Source: Adiantum capillus-veneris (taxonomy: Eukaryota; Streptophyta; Polypodiopsida; Polypodiales; Pteridaceae). Taken from it: a stretch of DNA of 64,000 bases. The notes below the pieces were generated by a model. The model searched no databases, was not told the origin of the DNA, and saw only the letters and a list, made by a program, of their open reading frames with translations. The translations under genes were made by a program, and so were the position numbers. The stretch covers positions 1,354,312 to 1,418,311 of the forward strand of contig CM043945.1 of the NCBI GenBank assembly GCA_014529385.2, read 5' to 3'. How positions within the stretch are numbered: position 1 is the first letter of the stretch; each line of letters begins with the position of its first letter. Shown here piece by piece: positions 45,990-57,440 of this stretch.

Positions 45990-46800
45990 TTAAAGCAAGT
46001 TCAACTCCCTACTTTCAAGGGAGAGGGACCCAATTTAGAGCGAGATGCCGAAGCATGTTTAGATGCTATGGACGACTATTTTAATACTGCAGGAACTGCT
46101 CAGGAAAACCAAACAATTTTCGGTATGTTCCGTCAGTGGAGATGCCAAACTTTGGTGGAAGCAACACTGCAGAGATAATCCCACGAGTAGTCCATCTTGG
46201 GAGAAAATGAAGCAGGCAATCAAAGAACGTTATCTCCTTCCTGCACATCAGGCTATCAAGATGAACGAGTTCTTTGGTTTACGCCATCTAGGACTTTCAT
46301 TAGCGGAGTACTACACCAGGTTTGTGTCTTTACGACGCTATGCTCCTCAAGTGACCATGGAACAACAAATTGCCCATTTTTGTCAAGGCCTCAACAAACC
46401 AGTGATTACACATCTCGAAGCCACGAGGCGCGCCTACATCAATACAGGATGCACTTCTCAGGGCTAAGCCTCTTGAAGCTGAAGGAACCAACTCTAGAAG
46501 GAACTATAATAGATTTAATAACTTTAGGGGAAGAGCCAGGGGAAATTTTAACCAAGGATATCAACAACGTGGAGTAGCTACAGCGGTGAACTTGGAGCAT
46601 ACCTTCCCAAGCGTTAGGTGCTATGGATGCAATCAAATGGGGCACTATAGAAATAACTGTCTAGAAGAGCAAAACTCTCGAACTACTACTAGAGCCATTC
46701 CTCAAAATCAAGGAGATAATCTAAGAGGAGGTAGAAATGGAGGATGAGGTAGAGGAAGAGGAAGAGGAGCCAGATCTTATGCAATCATGGGATAACCAAC
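45990..46800 (+). pseudogene. C: chromovirus gag with CCHC knuckle (decayed)
   Basis: The frame starting LLLKQVQLPTFKGEGPN, ACLDAMDDYFNTAG runs to ~46125, then shifts to SGDAKLWWKQHC, WEKMKQAIKERYLLP, LSLAEYYTRFVSLRRYAP and AHFCQGLNKPV. This is the Retrotrans_gag pattern. A perfect knuckle CYGCNQMGHYRNNC lies at 46619-46660, followed by a GRGRGRG basic patch. At least two frameshifts and stops break it. No ATG fits directly upstream; the N-terminal exon may lie in the LTR (see the ORF at 50688). Confidence 0.8.
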
Positions 46801-47560
46801 CTTATGAATGAGGAAGATAAAAGAGCTACTCGCTTGGCCCCAGTTAGCAATCCTAGAGTTTTGTAAACCACTATAAATCAATAATATAAAACTTTGAGTT
46901 ACTTATATAATAGTATATTACATTATTTTCTTTCCCAGATTACTTGAGGAATCTAAAGTTAAATTGGCATTCAATCAAGAAATTAAGGATTGATCTAGCA
47001 AATGAGATAGAGGTTATCGATAGTAAGAAAAGAATTTGAATCTTGAAATTGAGATAGTTATCAAGAAACCAACTCACATTCTTTGTGCACACGATAGACT
47101 TCCTTGGAAAATCACCTAGATATGAAAGTATTAAGGTACGAAACTAATAGGAAGCCAAAAAGAACTCTTGGTATGATACTTCTTAAAACCCTTTACATAT
47201 TGTTGGTCAACCAGGTTAGAGCACAGAGGGGGTGCAATGGTGGAAGCTTGTGCCGAACGCAGACTGCTCAGAATGGCAAGAACACACCGAGTGTGTTCAG
47301 ATTGGCAAAGCTGAAATACATGATACTTGTCGAACGCTGATTGCTGTGAACGATAAGTTAGACCGAGCGCGTCCATGTTGACAAGGTGGATATATGGATC
47401 TTTTACGGAATTGATTTAACCTGGTTTTTGAGATGATACAAATGGTTTGTAAAGGTTTTTAAGATGGGCTCAACACTATGAGTTTCTTGAGGAAAAATTG
47501 GCTAGCAAGTAACTCCAACCGAAAACTAGAAAGAACTCTTAGAGTAATCAGTAACAATTG
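46801..47560 (+). other. C interior remnant, no gene seen
   Basis: Only short ORFs. The region should hold protease, RT and integrase, but I see none of their motifs. It is probably a scrambled scar of the deletion that removed pol. Confidence 0.5.
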
Positions 47561-47678
47561 GTAAAGTGGAAAGGTTATCCCCTCGAAGATGCCACTTGGG
47601 AGGATAAATTTCTCTTCTCAAAGATTTTTCCAATTTCGGTTGAGATGAGGGCATCTCAAATTCTTAAGTTGGGGTGAT
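47561..47678 (+). pseudogene. C: integrase chromodomain end
   Basis: Reads LVKWKGYPLEDATWEDKF then SKIFPISVEMRASQIL and a TGA at 47676-47678, one base before the 3' LTR. The aromatic-rich KWKGYP...TWE pattern is diagnostic of a chromodomain at the end of chromovirus integrases. Upstream the frame has stops. This tail shows that C once had pol. AAGTTGGGGTGA, just before the LTR, probably doubles as the polypurine tract. Confidence 0.85.
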
Positions 47679-48399
47679 TGTAAGGTTTCCAGTTTTTGAA
47701 ACCTTAAAGATTGTATAAAGCTTAATCAAACTGATATGATTATTGAAAAATCAATGTAGAATTGGTCGATCGTGGCAAATATTGGTATTTCTGGAATCTT
47801 AAGCACAGCAAACCCCGGCCTAGAAATTTTCAGAATAGAATTCCCATAAAATATGGAAAAGTTACGGGCTCTGAAAGATTACACTATAAATTTAATTAGT
47901 TAAGTAAAATTGGATGGTTTCAGTAATTATTATTAATAAAGACTTTCTTATCCTAAGGTTCTAGAAATTACTGATATTTTCATTTTTCATCATTAAAAAT
48001 CAGTGAAATTAATAAAAATCAATTTTGGAAGCTAGGGGGTTGTGTGGAGCCGTGGGGAACCTGCCCGGGACTAGATTTAGCAGCAGGGGACGTTTTTGGA
48101 GCTGTAGGGCTGCTTGGGATGCAACTTACTGCCATTTTCCAACCCGTGAGTGCCTAGAAACTTATAAATATGACCCTTGCTTCACAATTTCAGTCAGACT
48201 CGGAGCCTTGGCACATTTACTCTCATCTAGAAAGACTGCTATGCAAAAATCACTAGAGATCAAGCTCTATTTGGTTAATTAAATAGTAATTAGCCTAATC
48301 TTTCTTAATTAGCAAAGTTAAGTTAACCTATTTTTTTAATAAATTGAAGATTAATCCTATGTATACTCAAATTCTCTCTTAAAAAAATATTCTCTACTG

Positions 48400-50130
48400 A
48401 TTATTGTGATTAAGCTTAGGGATATTAAGCTAATTAATTATTATATCATATTAGGGCTAAAATTATCCATTTTAATCATAAATTAATGAAAATTATACTA
48501 ATTAAGTTTAGATTAAGATGAAATAATTATTAGAGCTGTATTAAACTGTCATTATGTTAGAAAAGGTATCTTGTAATTTTTTGAGTAATTTTCATAATTA
48601 ATTAAACAAAATTATACTATTTTTGAGAGAAAAATAAAGTAAGAAATGATCAAATTAATTCAAAAAATGATTTGAAATATTTATCAGAGGTAAATTACAT
48701 GTTAGGGACCTTGTGATAGTTATGTTAACTTCAAATAATTAGTTTACCTAATTATCTTAGCAAAATTATACTATTTTTAGGAAAAATTAAAAGAGGGAGA
48801 ATAGAAAATTGATTCAAAATGCTTTGAGATAATTATTAGAGAATAATCACATCTTAGAGAACCTGTGATAATTATGTTAACCTCACATAATTAGTTTATC
48901 TAACTATCTTAGTAGAATTACACTGTTTTTAAAACAAATTAAAAGGGAGAAAATAGAATATTGATTCAAAATGTTTTGAGATAATTATCAGAGGTAAATC
49001 ACATCTTAGGAAACCTGTGAAAATTATGTTAACCTCACACAATTTTTTTATCTAATTATCTTAGCAGAATTACAATGTTTTAAGGACAAATTAAAAGGGA
49101 AAAAATAGCAAATTGATTCAAAATGTTTGGAGATATTTTTTTGAGGTTAATCACATCTTCAAAAACCTATGATAATTATGTTATCCTCTGATAGTTAGTT
49201 TTTCTAATTATCTTAGTACAATTACACTATTTTTATGACAAATTAAAACGAGGAAAATAGCAAATGGATTCAAAATGCTTTAAGATAATTATCAGAAGTA
49301 AAATACACCTTAGAAAACCCGAGATATAAATCTTAACCTCAGATAATTAGTTTAACTAATTATCTCAGCATAATGACACTATTTTTAGGGGAAATTAAAA
49401 GGGGGAAAATAGCAAAGTGATTCAAAATGCTTTGAGATAATTATTAAAGATGAAAAACATCTTAAAAAACCTGTGACAATTATCTTAACCTTAGATAATT
49501 AGTCTAACTTATTATCTCAAAAGAATTTCACTCTTTTTTGGAGAAAATAGAAGGGGGAAAATAGTAAACTAATCCCAAATGCTTTCGGATAAAAATCAGA
49601 GATAAACTACATCTTAAATCACCCATGATAATTATTTTAACTACAGATAATGATTTTAACTACAAAAATGGTAAATTAAAGAATGAAATTAGTAAATCAT
49701 GTGCTATGATTACATGCTATTTATTAGAACTAGATTATAGGATAAAGAGGCTGTGATAATTATGTCAAGGTTAGAAAAGTAGTATAGGTATTTATCTAAG
49801 TCAAATTATACTAATATTAGCTAAAAACTAAAGAGGGAAATTAGTAAATCATGTTGTATGATTACATGCTTATTTATCAAAGCTAGATTACATGATGAAA
49901 AGGCCGTGATAATTATGTAAAGGTTAGAAACTTAGTATAGATATTTATTTAAATCAAATTATACTAATTCTGGTTGAAATTTAAAGGGGAAAAATTTCTA
50001 ATCATGTGCTATGATTACATGCTATTTATCACAGTTATCTTACAACCTAAAGAGGTCGTGATAATTATGTCAAGGTTGAAAAAGTAGTATAAATATTTAT
50101 TTAAGTCAAATTATCCTAATTTTAGCTAGA
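48400..50130. repeat. C 3' LTR internal array, ~151-bp units
   Basis: The same AT-rich tandem series as in the 5' LTR (AATTATACTATTTTTAGG and its variants), more decayed at its right end. Confidence 0.8.
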
Positions 50131-50687
50131 AATTGAAGATGGAAATTATATAACTAAGTTGAAAAATAATAAGATAATTATTGAAGTTCAAAAGTATCTT
50201 TATCTACTTGTGATAATTATGCCATAATTTATTAGTAAGTTTAGAAAATTATAATTGACTAAAAATTCTATTTTTGACGAAAGATTAATAAAAATAAATA
50301 GACTTTGTGGTCAAAAGTTTTTAGGAAAATTATAGTAAGTGTAAACCTATGATATAAAGTTGAGGAAATGAAATCTTTGAGAGAAAATAAATAGAGTAAA
50401 TATTAAGCTCAAAATAAGTAGATTCCAAGCTTAAGATTCGATGGGGAAATTAAGAAAAAGATATAGAAAATTATAAGAAAATTAGGATAGCCTAGAAAAC
50501 CCTTAGGGAAGCTGTGGAAAAAGTTATCATGCCGATATAGGCAAATAAAAAATTACTAGGTCAAGAATTTATCAATTAAGACTATAAATTTAACCTTAGA
50601 TGGGTTACGGTTGAATACAAAGGTTAAGTCTAGATTTCAAATAATGTACCTAATGATTAAACATCCTTTTTATAAGGATAATAAGTT

Positions 50688-50873
50688 ATGGCACCTAAAA
50701 GGACCCGAGCCAATCCTACATCTGATGATCAGGACGTAGCTCCAAAACTAACTAGAGTGTCGTACGACGATGAAGTCGGGCCTAGTAGTAGGCCTACGGA
50801 GGAGAGTCTTCAGGCGCCAACACAGAAGCAGATGGTCAATCAATCCCAGGTGGGTTTCCCATTATTCAATTAA
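50688..50873 (+). CDS. C: ORF inside the LTR, candidate first exon of gag
   Basis: MAPKRTRANPTSDDQDVAPK, a short basic/acidic start resembling gypsy Gag N-termini, open for 61 codons in the 3' LTR. The 5' LTR copy (ATG 43856) has two stops. At codon 54 the sequence reads CCCAG|GTGGGT, a plausible phase-0 splice donor (50849/50850). The internal gag lacks an obvious ATG. If spliced, the LTR would supply the Gag N-terminus. Without splicing it is a 61-residue peptide. The functional reading is inference. Confidence 0.45.
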   Translation: MAPKRTRANPTSDDQDVAPKLTRVSYDDEVGPSSRPTEESLQAPTQKQMVNQSQVGFPLFN

Positions 50874-51994
50874 GTCTTTAAATAGTTTGAGTTCTTTTAT
50901 AAGTTAGCATTGCATACCTAAGAAGTGAGTAAGAATCAGGAAAGGAATAATTGACCAAAAATGAAAGGTAACTTCCAACGTGCATTTGTTTATAATGTAG
51001 GAAAGAATTGTTTGGGTTAAAACTGGTTGAATTAGGAAAGATATGATTGATCATCCTTAAGATAGCTTGTCTCAAGACACCTCCGACTCCTTGGTATAAA
51101 TTGATGATAATAATGGCTTTCTAGCCACGGATAAGTCGGTTACCCCCATGAACAATGAGTTTCTACTCTGTGTCATGTATTGATGTTTCTACATAAGTTA
51201 GGATACCATTTTTTAATCCTAGGGGAGTCGCATGGTTGTATGGGCAACTGGTTTGGTGTATGGGCACTCGGAACCTTGGGTGGGGGTTTATATATATCCA
51301 CTCCGGATTATGAATAAGGAATGGGTGCCGTTTTTTCACCCTTAGATGGTCTTGAGACAAAAAGAGTATTGGTCATGGTTATTATGGACAATGTTTTGAT
51401 TGACAGTACCCTGTCTTAAGTTTAAAGATGTATGTTTTCTAAAAGAATGCTTTCAATGCTGTGTTAAACACTTGATTGAAGGAAGTACTATGACAAAAAG
51501 TTAAAAGAAACTATTATTTTAAGTGTTAAAACAATGCGATAGTAATTAAAAAACAAAAGAATCATGTGTGAGTGCGGGGTGGTAAGTGGGGATTGACTAA
51601 GGTTGTCAATCATGGACGGGTGGACCTGATTAGTCAGGTACCTATCCATCTCTGCGCACTAAAACATTTAGAAAACTTCTTCACTGGAAGAGGAGTCCAC
51701 CAGCGGCTGTGCCCTCACATCTGTTAGGGGGAAAAAAGCGTTGGTTGAGGATACCTTAGTCCAATTCTGGCAGTTATAGGGCTGAAATAGTTTTTTGGAC
51801 TTTTAATACATTGTCCCGTTTTCGCTGCGAGACAGGACTAGGTCTTCTTCTAAGGCTATAGACCCAAGCCATTGTCAATGGTAAAGGTCTATTCCTTGGA
51901 TTTTTCTTGTTTAGAGACTCTGATTTTTATCAGACCTAGAGACCTGTCAAGGATCCCATCCCGATCTCGGTATTGGCGGGTTGGGGATTTCACA

Positions 51995-52497
51995 ATAAAC
52001 ATCTGGATCATCTTTCTTCCCTCCTTTGAACACTGGGAAAGAAATTTTCAATGAAGAGGTATAATCATGCCGATCACGTGGTCTCTGCCTCTTCTCACCT
52101 TGGGAGCCTGACTCTGTCTTGAAGACTTCTTGTAGTGGTCTGTATCAACATCCCAGTCAATTTCTTCTTCAGTCTCAGTTTCTGTCACTTCTCTAGAGTT
52201 CCTGCTGGAACTTTGATGACTACCGTTGCTGCCTTTGGCACCAACATCCCTATGTGTGGATCGGGAACTCATGGCCTTGCGTTCTTCCCGCTCAGCACTT
52301 TTCCTCTGGGACTGACTGGAGTGTTGAGAGTCCTTGGCCTCATCATCGTGACTGTGCTCCTACTGAGCCTCAGCCTCAGCCACCGGGTCCTTAGGATCAT
52401 ACTCTCTTTCTAACCAATAAGGAATAGGGTTGACGCAGTTGGAATCAATGCCTAACCGGGTTGACGGTTTGCGGCCACGACTGGCTTTGGGTGCCAT
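51995..52497 (-). pseudogene. D: gag N-terminus
   Basis: Minus strand from ATG at 52497: MAPKASRGRKPSTRLGIDSN, NPIPYWLEREYDPKDPVAEA, a stop (TAG near 52362), then acidic/Ser-rich sequence including EVTETETEEEIDWDVDTDHY and a basic patch. It continues to the C insertion site. Same strand and gene as 39282-40998. Confidence 0.65.
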
Positions 52498-52579
52498 CAG
52501 TACTGCTGAAAATTCTAACTAAGAGATAAGAGTATTTTGGTCATGGAGCTAATAACTCTAACCACTGTGATCGCCAAAA

Positions 52580-53068
52580 TGGAATTGGAGCTGATCTCTT
52601 TAGATAGCTGATTCCAGTGTTAGAATTTAAAGCTACTGGTAGGTCGTCAATTCAGTTAGTGAAGCTAGAATAGAGAATTGAGACTGGCCTGAAATAGTAT
52701 ACTGAGATAAGAGACATACTAGAAGACTGGAAAAGTATTTGCAGTTTCAGATTCATAGTTCAAGGACAACCAGTACAAGGTGTAATGGGTTGAATCTCAA
52801 ATGATTATAGCAGTAATGATTACAAAGTGAAGCTAGAGGCGAAGAGATTGTAGCTCAAAAATACTTGGAAGCTAAAGCTAAAAGATAAGCAACTAGGCCA
52901 AGAGAACTAAGAAGCAAAAAGCCCGATTACAATGTAATGGGTCCTATTTATAGCTCTCGACAGTTACTATGGTAACTATCTACGGTAATTATCGATGATG
53001 TGACTGATCCACTGTTTGGTCTTTTAAGGGATAGTTCGTGCCTGCTGAGACTGTCCTCGTCTTCTACA
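52580..53068 (-). repeat. D 5' LTR (about 489 bp)
   Basis: On the minus strand it runs TGTAGAAGACGAGG...CTCCAATTCCA with a TATAAATA box (plus coordinates 52945-52952). Just inside lies TGGCGATCACAGTGG (52562-52576), a possible PBS. The outer border coincides with the abrupt start of J's gag homology at 53069, which supports it. No second LTR is in the window because D's other end is deleted. Confidence 0.6.
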
Positions 53069-53988
53069 ATGACATCAGAAGGAAAAGCATTGACATGGTT
53101 CCAACACATTCCACCAAGGTCAATCATGGACTTAAATACATTAGCTCAAGGATTTGTAGCTGCATGTTCCAAAACGGGGATCAAACACAATATCGTAGCT
53201 CAAATCTATAGTTTCAAACAGAAACAAGATGAGTCTGTTAGGGATTGTGCAACTAGAATGAAACAATACATTGCAAGATGCCCAAAGCTAGAGATACATG
53301 TAGAAGAAATACTAGTATCATTGTTTCTAGAGGGACTGCTAAACAAAGAACTTCATGCTATATTGTATAGCAAGAAGCATACGACCCTAGAAGAGTGTGT
53401 GTCAGATGCTATTGACTTAGGAGACAATTGTGATATTTTCAACGAAGAAGATGTCCCTAAGGATAACCAAAGTGAGAAAACAACATCCATCAAACCAACA
53501 CAAGTGGGAACAACTGTTGCAGCATCGCTTTCATCCATAGAAGACATGCTCAAAAGGATGAATGAGATGATGAATAACATGCAAAAAGCACCTATGAGGG
53601 GACCAAGGCAAGGGATAACTCAACAAGGACAAACAATTAGGCCACAAAAATGGTGTGAAATTGAGGGTAAATGGACCAACCATGAGACCAATGAGTGCTA
53701 TTACCGATCAAAGTATTATGGGCATGTTCACTATGTGCCTATGAGGCCACAAGGACAACCCATGTACAAATATCAACCTAATATGTCCCTAGCTCAAAGA
53801 CCACCGATGGGTATGAAAAGACCTCATCCTATGTTGGGTGAACAACCCCCATATCATAGATATAATGCAGTGCCTGTAAAGTACATGCACTCAGAGGGAG
53901 TCATAGATGAACAAGCACTAGTGCCTGTTACACCCTATGCTGAGCCTAGTCCATCTACAATAATGGTAGAAGGAGATTGGTATAATTT
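53069..53988 (+). pseudogene. J: gag fragment of an I-like gypsy element
   Basis: Open for ~307 codons. It starts mid-protein at TSEGKALTWFQHIPPRSIMD, directly against D's LTR, and continues IKHNIVAQIYSFKQKQDESVRDC, LVSLFLEGLLNKELHAILYSKK and LEECVSDAIDLGDNCDIFNEED, then a Pro/Gln/Met-rich part to MVEGDWYN. It is strongly similar to element I's gag, which reads on through the same points. Homology ends abruptly at ~53988, where K begins. It is better preserved than I (no stops). Confidence 0.8.
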
Positions 53989-55168
53989 GTAAGAAATGTG
54001 GAATACAATAAGGATCTAGTAGCAGGGAGAGTAGAGAGAGATACGATGCAAAGTAGATTAGTGTCAAATCAAAAACTTTAGATTAGCACACTATTACAAA
54101 GTGATGGCGTCATCCACCCATGCGCTCTCAAGGTAGAGATTAGATGGCGATTTAGACAAGTAGAGCAAGTAGGAATACAAGGGACTAACAATCCTTACAC
54201 AAGGATATGTTGTGTGCGTCAAGTGTGCACACCATTCTACCGAATTACTCATGAGAAGGCCTCCTTATATAGATGTAAGGGAGCCTCTAAATGCCCATGT
54301 GCAGTCGCCCTTAGATAGCCAAGTCCAAGTAGGACTCTCCCATGCGCCCATCTGTAGCCGCTTTTGAGTAGACAAGTCCTCCTAGAAATCGGCCATCAGC
54401 CAAGGAAATCCGGCCACCATCCAAAGACCACTGGCCGTCGACCATCAAACAAACACCACCGAACACCGGCCACCGGACGGCCATTTTTCGATTGTCTTCC
54501 GGCCGTCGTCCGACCAAGATATTCCGGCAAAAGGAAATATTCCAGCGAAGGACAAAAAAAAAAGGCGTCATTCGACATTCAAATCTTCGTCCTTCCACTT
54601 GTGCAATACAGTTTAGTGAATTCAAGGTGACTTGTGTATTTTGAGTTCTATAATTTGATCTTGTCTTAGAAAGTGTTTAAATGTGTTTTCATTGCCAATT
54701 TTGTGTCCATTGTAAGAAGGTATTTTGGTGAGAGGTCTCCCACACCTTAAGACAGTTTGTGTGTGTTGGCAATGTTTAGCATTCACTAAGCATTGAGTAA
54801 GTTTTTGTACAAGCTCTTCGATAGCAACATAACGAACCATCTCCATTTGCAAGTCACAAATAAGGTATTACGCAAGATCCATTCCTCTCTCTCTTCCCTT
54901 TTATCTAGCTCTCTCTGGTCCATTTTGTGTGTGTCTTGGTGTGAGGTTGCTTGGGTGTGTTGTGTGGTGCATCTTCTTGGTTGTGCCAAAATCTCTCTTG
55001 CGTCCTAGTTCGCATACCATAACTAGGTGGTGCCCTTTCACTTGTTTTGTTGTGGGTTTTTTGTTGTTGTTTTTTGCTTGTGGTTGCCCCAGCCCCAATT
55101 GAGCAGCACAGGAGCCTCGAGAGGTGTTTAGATGTCGCCTCTCTTGTTGCCTGCCCCGGACCGCCTCA
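53989..55168. other. K: LTR-like sequence without genes
   Basis: Starts TGTAAGAAATGTGG exactly where J is cut. A TATATAAGG box on the minus strand at 54263-54271 suggests an LTR in minus orientation. 54360-54540 is GC-richer, with recurring CGGCCA/CCGGCC words. 54880-55000 has poor ORFs only. The right end is not defined; H's repeat begins at 55169. Confidence 0.4.
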
Positions 55169-56157
55169 CCAAGAATTGACTACAGGGGGTTTTCTCGATT
55201 TTATGGCATCGGTTTGCGGGCTCTAGAAGTATTGACTTGCAATTCAAGGAGAGGATTTTCAAGTCGACACCATGGAGTTGTGACCAGGCTTTGCGGATCT
55301 GGAACCGGAGTTCCGGGCCACAAATGGCAGGAAGTTGAAGGGCACCAAAAGGGGGTTTTTTTTCCTCATAAAGATGATTTCTTTTTTGGATGCTTTGGTA
55401 ATGGGTGAGCTAGTGCATGCCACATGGCAGTCCAAAATCCCATAGGCAATGGATGGTGGGGAGATGCAAGGGTACATGACCCAGCCCGTGAGCCCCTTGA
55501 AGACCATGTGGTGGCTTGTGAGTTTGTGAGCTCCTTGGCGATGGTGTGTGCCGGGTGGCACTATGCATGCGGCGAGTGGCGTTGGTTTTGGCCGAGGGAG
55601 GTAAAGGCTGTGCCTGTGGGGCGCTGCAGTTGGTGGGGCACGCTGGTGTTTGGCCAGCGGCGGTTCTTGATTTCATATGATGATGTGGCGGCCAATTAAG
55701 GGCTAGTGCCCGCGCCCATGAGGCAATCTTTTGAGAAGTAGCACCCCCCCCAATAGCAATGTCGCTATTGCTCCCCTGGGGAGGGGTCTTGCAATGGAAG
55801 GAAAAGCAGCCCGAGGCAGTACAAGGGGAGGGGTCCCACGATCGAGGACAGAGAGATAAGAGAGAGAATTTCACGGCTTCAAGGGTCTATACAAGGGGCT
55901 TAGCCCACCACAAATGTCAAGCAAGGGAAGAGAGAGAGGGAACCAATCCAAGAGGAGTCCAGAGTACCAAAAGTGAAATTGTAAGGGTGGCCAAATTGAG
56001 CGGACAAGGAGTCAAGAGGTGCACACCATGCAGATACCAAAATAATCAAAAGTGCCAAGTGGTGGCAATGCAGAAAAACTTCTAAAGGGAGCTTTAGTTG
56101 ATTGTACGAGCTTGATAGCTCCTTGTTTTTTCTTTTAGCCTTAGCCAAGCCTTATAA
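55169..56157 (+). repeat. H LTR, U3 part (left copy)
   Basis: A 989-bp direct repeat of 59353-60337. It opens GAATTGACTACAGGGGGTT and ends at the TATA box (TATAAAAG, 56153-56160). Unlike the right copy it continues into GC-rich, TG-rich sequence (56158 to ~56750) that should be R-U5 of the 5' LTR. Exact borders are uncertain because the first bases resemble a polypurine tract. Confidence 0.6.
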
Positions 56158-56769
56158 AAGGACATAGAAGTGATTTTTTGACGGCTGTTTTGCCAAAGGG
56201 CTTTTTGCCATTATGCTCCTTGCCCTGTGTAGGCTTTGAGCCATTGTTCTTGTTGCGAAGGTTCATGCTGGCAGTGTATTGGTTTTTTATGGTGTTGCAT
56301 ATGCTAGAAGGCTATTCTCTATTGTTTCTGGGTGTCACTCCCCCTTCCCCCTTCTCTTCTCTGCTTGTGTGTGTGTGTTTCTAGGTGTGTGTCGGCGTGT
56401 GTGCCCCCCCAAATTTGGTCATGCAAAGAGAGATAAAGAGAGGCTGTGTGAGTGTGGAAGGTTGTGAGGTGACAAGAGCGGAGTGATTGAGTTTTCCTGG
56501 TGCATTGCAAGGTGTGTGTGCATATGGTTGTGTGCAAGCGGTGGTTTGCTTGCGGGTAGTGTCGAGTTTTGAAGGTGAACTCTAGTGGATTGGAGTTTTG
56601 TGTATACCCTGGGCTATAGTGAGGCATTGTGTTGTGTGATGGGTGTGTTCCCATTTCCCCCTCTCCATCTTTTGGTGCCCCCACTGAGGAGCATCTGATT
56701 GCTCCTATTTGAAGATAAAGTTGTGGTTTCGGAGCGGATGAAGTGCATATTTTGAAGTGCAGGTACAAT

Positions 56770-57440
56770 GAAGAATGACATGGACAAGTTTTCCTATTTT
56801 CACTGGGGTTGAAGATGCGAAAACCTGGTTGCAAGATTATGGTTTATTTGTGTTGGAAAGAAGGTTATGAAGAGAAGAAGGCGTGGTTCAAGTTTTTCCA
56901 TTCTTGGTTCGTGGAAAAGCAAAAAGATGGTACGATGGATTGCGAGATGAAGAAAAGGTGGATTGGATAGATTTAGAAGCGTATTTTTGACGATATGGGC
57001 CGGATGTACAAGTGCATGAAGTGAAGAGAAAGCTCGATGATCTAAAGCAAAGGCTGGATGGAGATTTTCAAGCGTTCATATGGGAATTTGAAGCCTTTTG
57101 GAGACAATTGATGGAGGTAACTGCTTCCCAGAATGTTCATTACTTGAAATTGAGCAAATTTTTGGATTGTCTACATGAGGATGTTAGAGACACAGTTGAA
57201 GCCGATGTGCTGGTGGCATATGCGGGACTGGTAGATTTGGCAAGAGGCCGGACCAAGAAGATCTTGAAAAAGCGGCAAGCAAGGCAAAGTCTGTCAAATA
57301 CGGTGGTGCCCAAGCCATCTGAAGTGGTTGAAGTGAAGCCAAGGGTACTGCAAAGAGACATGCCAATGCAAGAGGAACCGAGGGTTTTATGGTTGCAAAG
57401 ATGTGAAGCAATTTCAATGCCAAGGATGCCAGTTAGGTAA
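56770..57440 (+). pseudogene. H: gypsy-like gag domain
   Basis: FTGVEDAKTWLQDYGLFVLERR, a frameshift, then VQVFPFLVRGKAKRWYDGLRDEEKVDW, a stop near 56988, and a 142-codon open stretch VKRKLDDLKQRLDGDFQAFIWEFEAFWRQL, YLKLSKFLDCLHEDVRDTVE. The order matches Retrotrans_gag (F.G...A..WL..., ...A..WY.GL, ...F...F..F...L). The C-terminal part is Lys/Arg- and Pro-rich. Confidence 0.65.

Larger units (their letters stand above)
40999..51994 (+). mobile_element. C: chromovirus with giant LTRs and internal pol deletion
   Basis: Direct repeats 40999-45157 and 47680-51994 (4159 and 4315 bp), both TGTAAGG...TTTCACA, flank a 2.5-kb interior with a Met-type PBS, gag, and a chromodomain end directly before the 3' LTR. 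The flanks TTAAA and ATAAA agree in 4 of 5 bases, close to a target duplication. D's gag resumes on both sides, so C inserted into D. The long LTRs, PBS and chromodomain fit the Tekay/Del side of chromoviruses, by general knowledge. Protease, RT and integrase core are absent, so it could only move in trans. Confidence 0.92.
47680..51994 (+). repeat. C 3' LTR (4315 bp)
   Basis: Collinear with the 5' LTR over its whole length, with many small differences, so the insertion is not recent. TATAAATA at 48163-48170. Confidence 0.93.

Noticed and set aside
48025-48282. 85-aa ORF at the C LTR start and its partner at 41363
   Set aside because: It overlaps the TATA box and promoter region, and the reading frame differs between the two LTR copies.
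55259-56148. Several 70-150-aa ORFs on both strands in the H LTR
   Set aside because: The sequence is a repeated LTR; the frames are not conserved between its two copies.
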